A DNA stretch of 8,080 nt from positions 1 through 8,080 of the forward strand of contig JAQVPY010000094.1 in NCBI GenBank assembly GCA_028701815.1, in the 5' to 3' direction. Both the position numbers and the translations under genes were made by a program. This DNA is from Bacteroidales bacterium. Lineage in GTDB: Bacteria; Bacteroidota; Bacteroidia; Bacteroidales; BM520. Positions 6,900 through 8,080 of the stretch are shown here, piece by piece (positions within the stretch are counted from its first letter, which is position 1; each line of letters begins with the position of its first letter). The notes under the pieces are model-generated. The model did not search any database. It was not told the origin of the DNA and saw only the letters and a program-made list of their open reading frames with translations.

Positions 6900-7928
6900 T
6901 TATTTTATAACTATTTTATATGTTTCATTTCCGGACTCGGAAGAAACATTAACGAAATAAATACCCGAGTCATATTTGTCTGCATGAACAGTCATAGCGT
7001 TTACATCCATATTGTTTCTGGTCATGACGACGCGACCGGAAGCATCTCTGATTTCGACAGCACGGATGTTTTTTCCGACAATATTAAGTTCATCGCATAC
7101 AGGGTTAGGATACAAACTGACGCTCGTTTTATCCATATCTGTTATGGCATTATATTCACATCCGGAACCATCACCGACTATTGGGTCAAAATCGCCTGAG
7201 CCTACCCATTTATAAACGCCCCAACCTTTTTCAGTAGCTATAGTCGTATTACTTGTTGTTTGTCCGGGATTGCCCTGTACATAAATAGTCTCCAAAAACA
7301 ACTGTTTGCCGCTGGAGGTTTCGCTCAAACCCATGTAAAGACTGTCTAAAGCGCATGCTTCAAGCAAGTTGCCCTCACAATAAACGAGTTCGAGATTTGA
7401 ACATCCGTCAACCAGAAGTGAAGTCATGTCGTTGCTGCGACAATAGAGACGCTCCAAGTTAGGTAAATTCCTTGCATCCAACTTTTCGATAGAGTTCGCC
7501 TCAACATATAGCTTCTTGAGCATACGATTTCTTGACACATCAATTGAAGCAATCATGTTACCTTCCAATTCCAGCCACATTAAATCAGCCATCTGAGTAG
7601 GATCACATGCAGTTATATTTGCGCCATTATTAACTGAATAAAATTTATACAAATCGCCATAAAATCTCACCTCGGCAGACATAGGCACAATAGATTTATC
7701 ACCTATCCAATTTGCTGAAGTATTAGAGAATATAGTATATGTAGCATCGCCGAGTTCAACCCAGACCATATCTGTTCCAATAGTCTGTAAATCGAACCAT
7801 ATTGTAGAGCCTGGGACAACGGTCATAGATAAATATGGGGTGCCGGCAGGTGGAACTTCCTGAGCATTAGCGACATTACAGAAAAATGAGAGAATCGCAA
7901 AAATTGAAATGTAAATTAATTTTTTCAT
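6900..7928 (-). CDS. Secreted leucine-rich-repeat protein with T9SS type A sorting domain
   Basis: Protein of 342 residues, probably exported and then passed through the type IX secretion system to the cell surface or medium. Residues 1-22 are a clear signal peptide ending NANAQ-type (ANAQ at 20-23). Residues 28-115 hold a strand-rich cap with VWVELGD and IYGD-like (RFYGDLYKFY, 88-97) segments, typical before these repeats. Four leucine-rich repeats of exactly 21 residues start at L116, L137, L158 and L179, with asparagines at 124, 145 and 166 in the LxxLxxxxN pattern; the fourth is degenerate (N187). A linker follows, then a C-terminal sorting domain from about 270: SLYPNPVCDELNI (271-283), SGIYFVNV (321-328) and the final TYKIVIK. 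Such LRR domains usually bind proteins; the ligand is unknown. The start ATG 7926-7928 lies shortly after a -7-like box. It is divergent from the response regulator gene. Confidence 0.9.
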   Translation of the reverse strand: MKKLIYISIFAILSFFCNVANAQEVPPAGTPYLSMTVVPGSTIWFDLQTIGTDMVWVELGDATYTIFSNTSANWIGDKSIVPMSAEVRFYGDLYKFYSVNNGANITACDPTQMADLMWLELEGNMIASIDVSRNRMLKKLYVEANSIEKLDARNLPNLERLYCRSNDMTSLLVDGCSNLELVYCEGNLLEACALDSLYMGLSETSSGKQLFLETIYVQGNPGQTTSNTTIATEKGWGVYKWVGSGDFDPIVGDGSGCEYNAITDMDKTSVSLYPNPVCDELNIVGKNIRAVEIRDASGRVVMTRNNMDVNAMTVHADKYDSGIYFVNVSSESGNETYKIVIK

Positions 7929-7953
7929 AAGAATTTATTTTTTAATATTTTTG

Positions 7954-7961
7954 TAAAGATA
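7954..7961 (-). promoter_or_regulatory. Probable -7 promoter box of the LRR gene
   Basis: The minus strand reads TATCTTTA, one base from TAnnTTTG and otherwise identical to the three TATCTTTG boxes in this window. The predicted start near 7949 gives a leader of about 20 bases before ATG 7928. Confidence 0.5.
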
Positions 7962-7993
7962 TAGCTATTTTTTATTTTTATGTGAAAATAAAA

Positions 7994-8001
7994 TATCTTT
8001 G
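7994..8001 (+). promoter_or_regulatory. -7 promoter box of the response regulator gene
   Basis: TATCTTTG, exact TAnnTTTG, only four bases before the ATG at 8006. The expected transcript start is at about 8004-8008, so the mRNA would be leaderless or almost so. Confidence 0.6.
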
Positions 8002-8005
8002 CATT

Positions 8006-8080
8006 ATGAAATATTCTGTATTAATTGTTGACGACAACAAAGACATCCTTTCGGCTTTAAAGATTATGCTTACGCATCAC
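8006..8080 (+). CDS. Response regulator, N-terminal receiver fragment (cut by window edge)
   Basis: Only the first 25 codons are present. They begin MKYSVLIVDDNKDILSALKI: a first strand, then the acidic pair D9-D10 that binds Mg2+ in receiver domains, then helix one. The phosphoacceptor aspartate lies beyond the window. The VDDNKDILSALK wording resembles, from memory, NtrC-type (sigma-54-dependent) regulators of Bacteroidota, which often sit beside MacB/FtsX permease genes, but the output domain is not visible. No later start is possible because the next ATG is past the acidic pair. A GTG at 7982 is in frame, but using it would place the -7 box inside the gene. Confidence 0.85.
   Translation, partial: MKYSVLIVDDNKDILSALKIMLTHH

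Overview
The window looks like chromosomal DNA from a member of the Bacteroidota, most likely Bacteroidales. Three things support this. Four genes have an upstream octamer matching or nearly matching the Bacteroidota -7 box TAnnTTTG (exact TATCTTTG three times, TATCTTTA once), and a fifth has TAATTTTG. A secreted protein carries a type IX secretion C-terminal sorting domain. Shine-Dalgarno sequences are weak or absent and the DNA is AT-rich. No rRNA, tRNA, CRISPR array, integrase or transposase is visible, and no stretch above 300 bases lacks a gene.

Layout. (1) 1-3075, plus strand: the C-terminal part of a MacB/FtsX-type ABC permease, cut by the window edge, followed 34 bases later by a secreted protein with the GExH ... 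GAAH motifs of the EreA/ChaN/TraB-TIKI superfamily. Two copies of a GTAGAGAC-type hairpin repeat sit in this second gene, one just after the signal peptide and one overlapping the stop codon. (2) 3117-5493, minus strand: an SPFH/band 7 membrane protein, then a 57-residue Arc-like ribbon-helix-helix protein, then an AAA-type ATPase with its own promoter. Three copies of the palindrome TTACC-N4-GGTAA lie between the RHH stop codon and the ATPase promoter. (3) 5624-6838, plus strand: a threonine ammonia-lyase with ACT domain, divergent from the SPFH gene and ended by a perfect 32-bp bidirectional terminator. (4) 6900-7928, minus strand: a small secreted leucine-rich-repeat protein with a T9SS tail. 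(5) 8006-8080, plus strand: the first 25 codons of a response regulator, possibly on a nearly leaderless mRNA.

How they may work together. The permease and the GExH protein are probably co-transcribed. The SPFH and RHH genes are 20 bases apart and look like an operon. The RHH protein is a candidate binder of the palindromes controlling the ATPase; this is inference. The threonine ammonia-lyase, the LRR protein and the response regulator look like separate transcription units. The most promising unexplained structure is the palindrome array between the RHH and ATPase genes, followed by the hairpin repeat inside a coding sequence.
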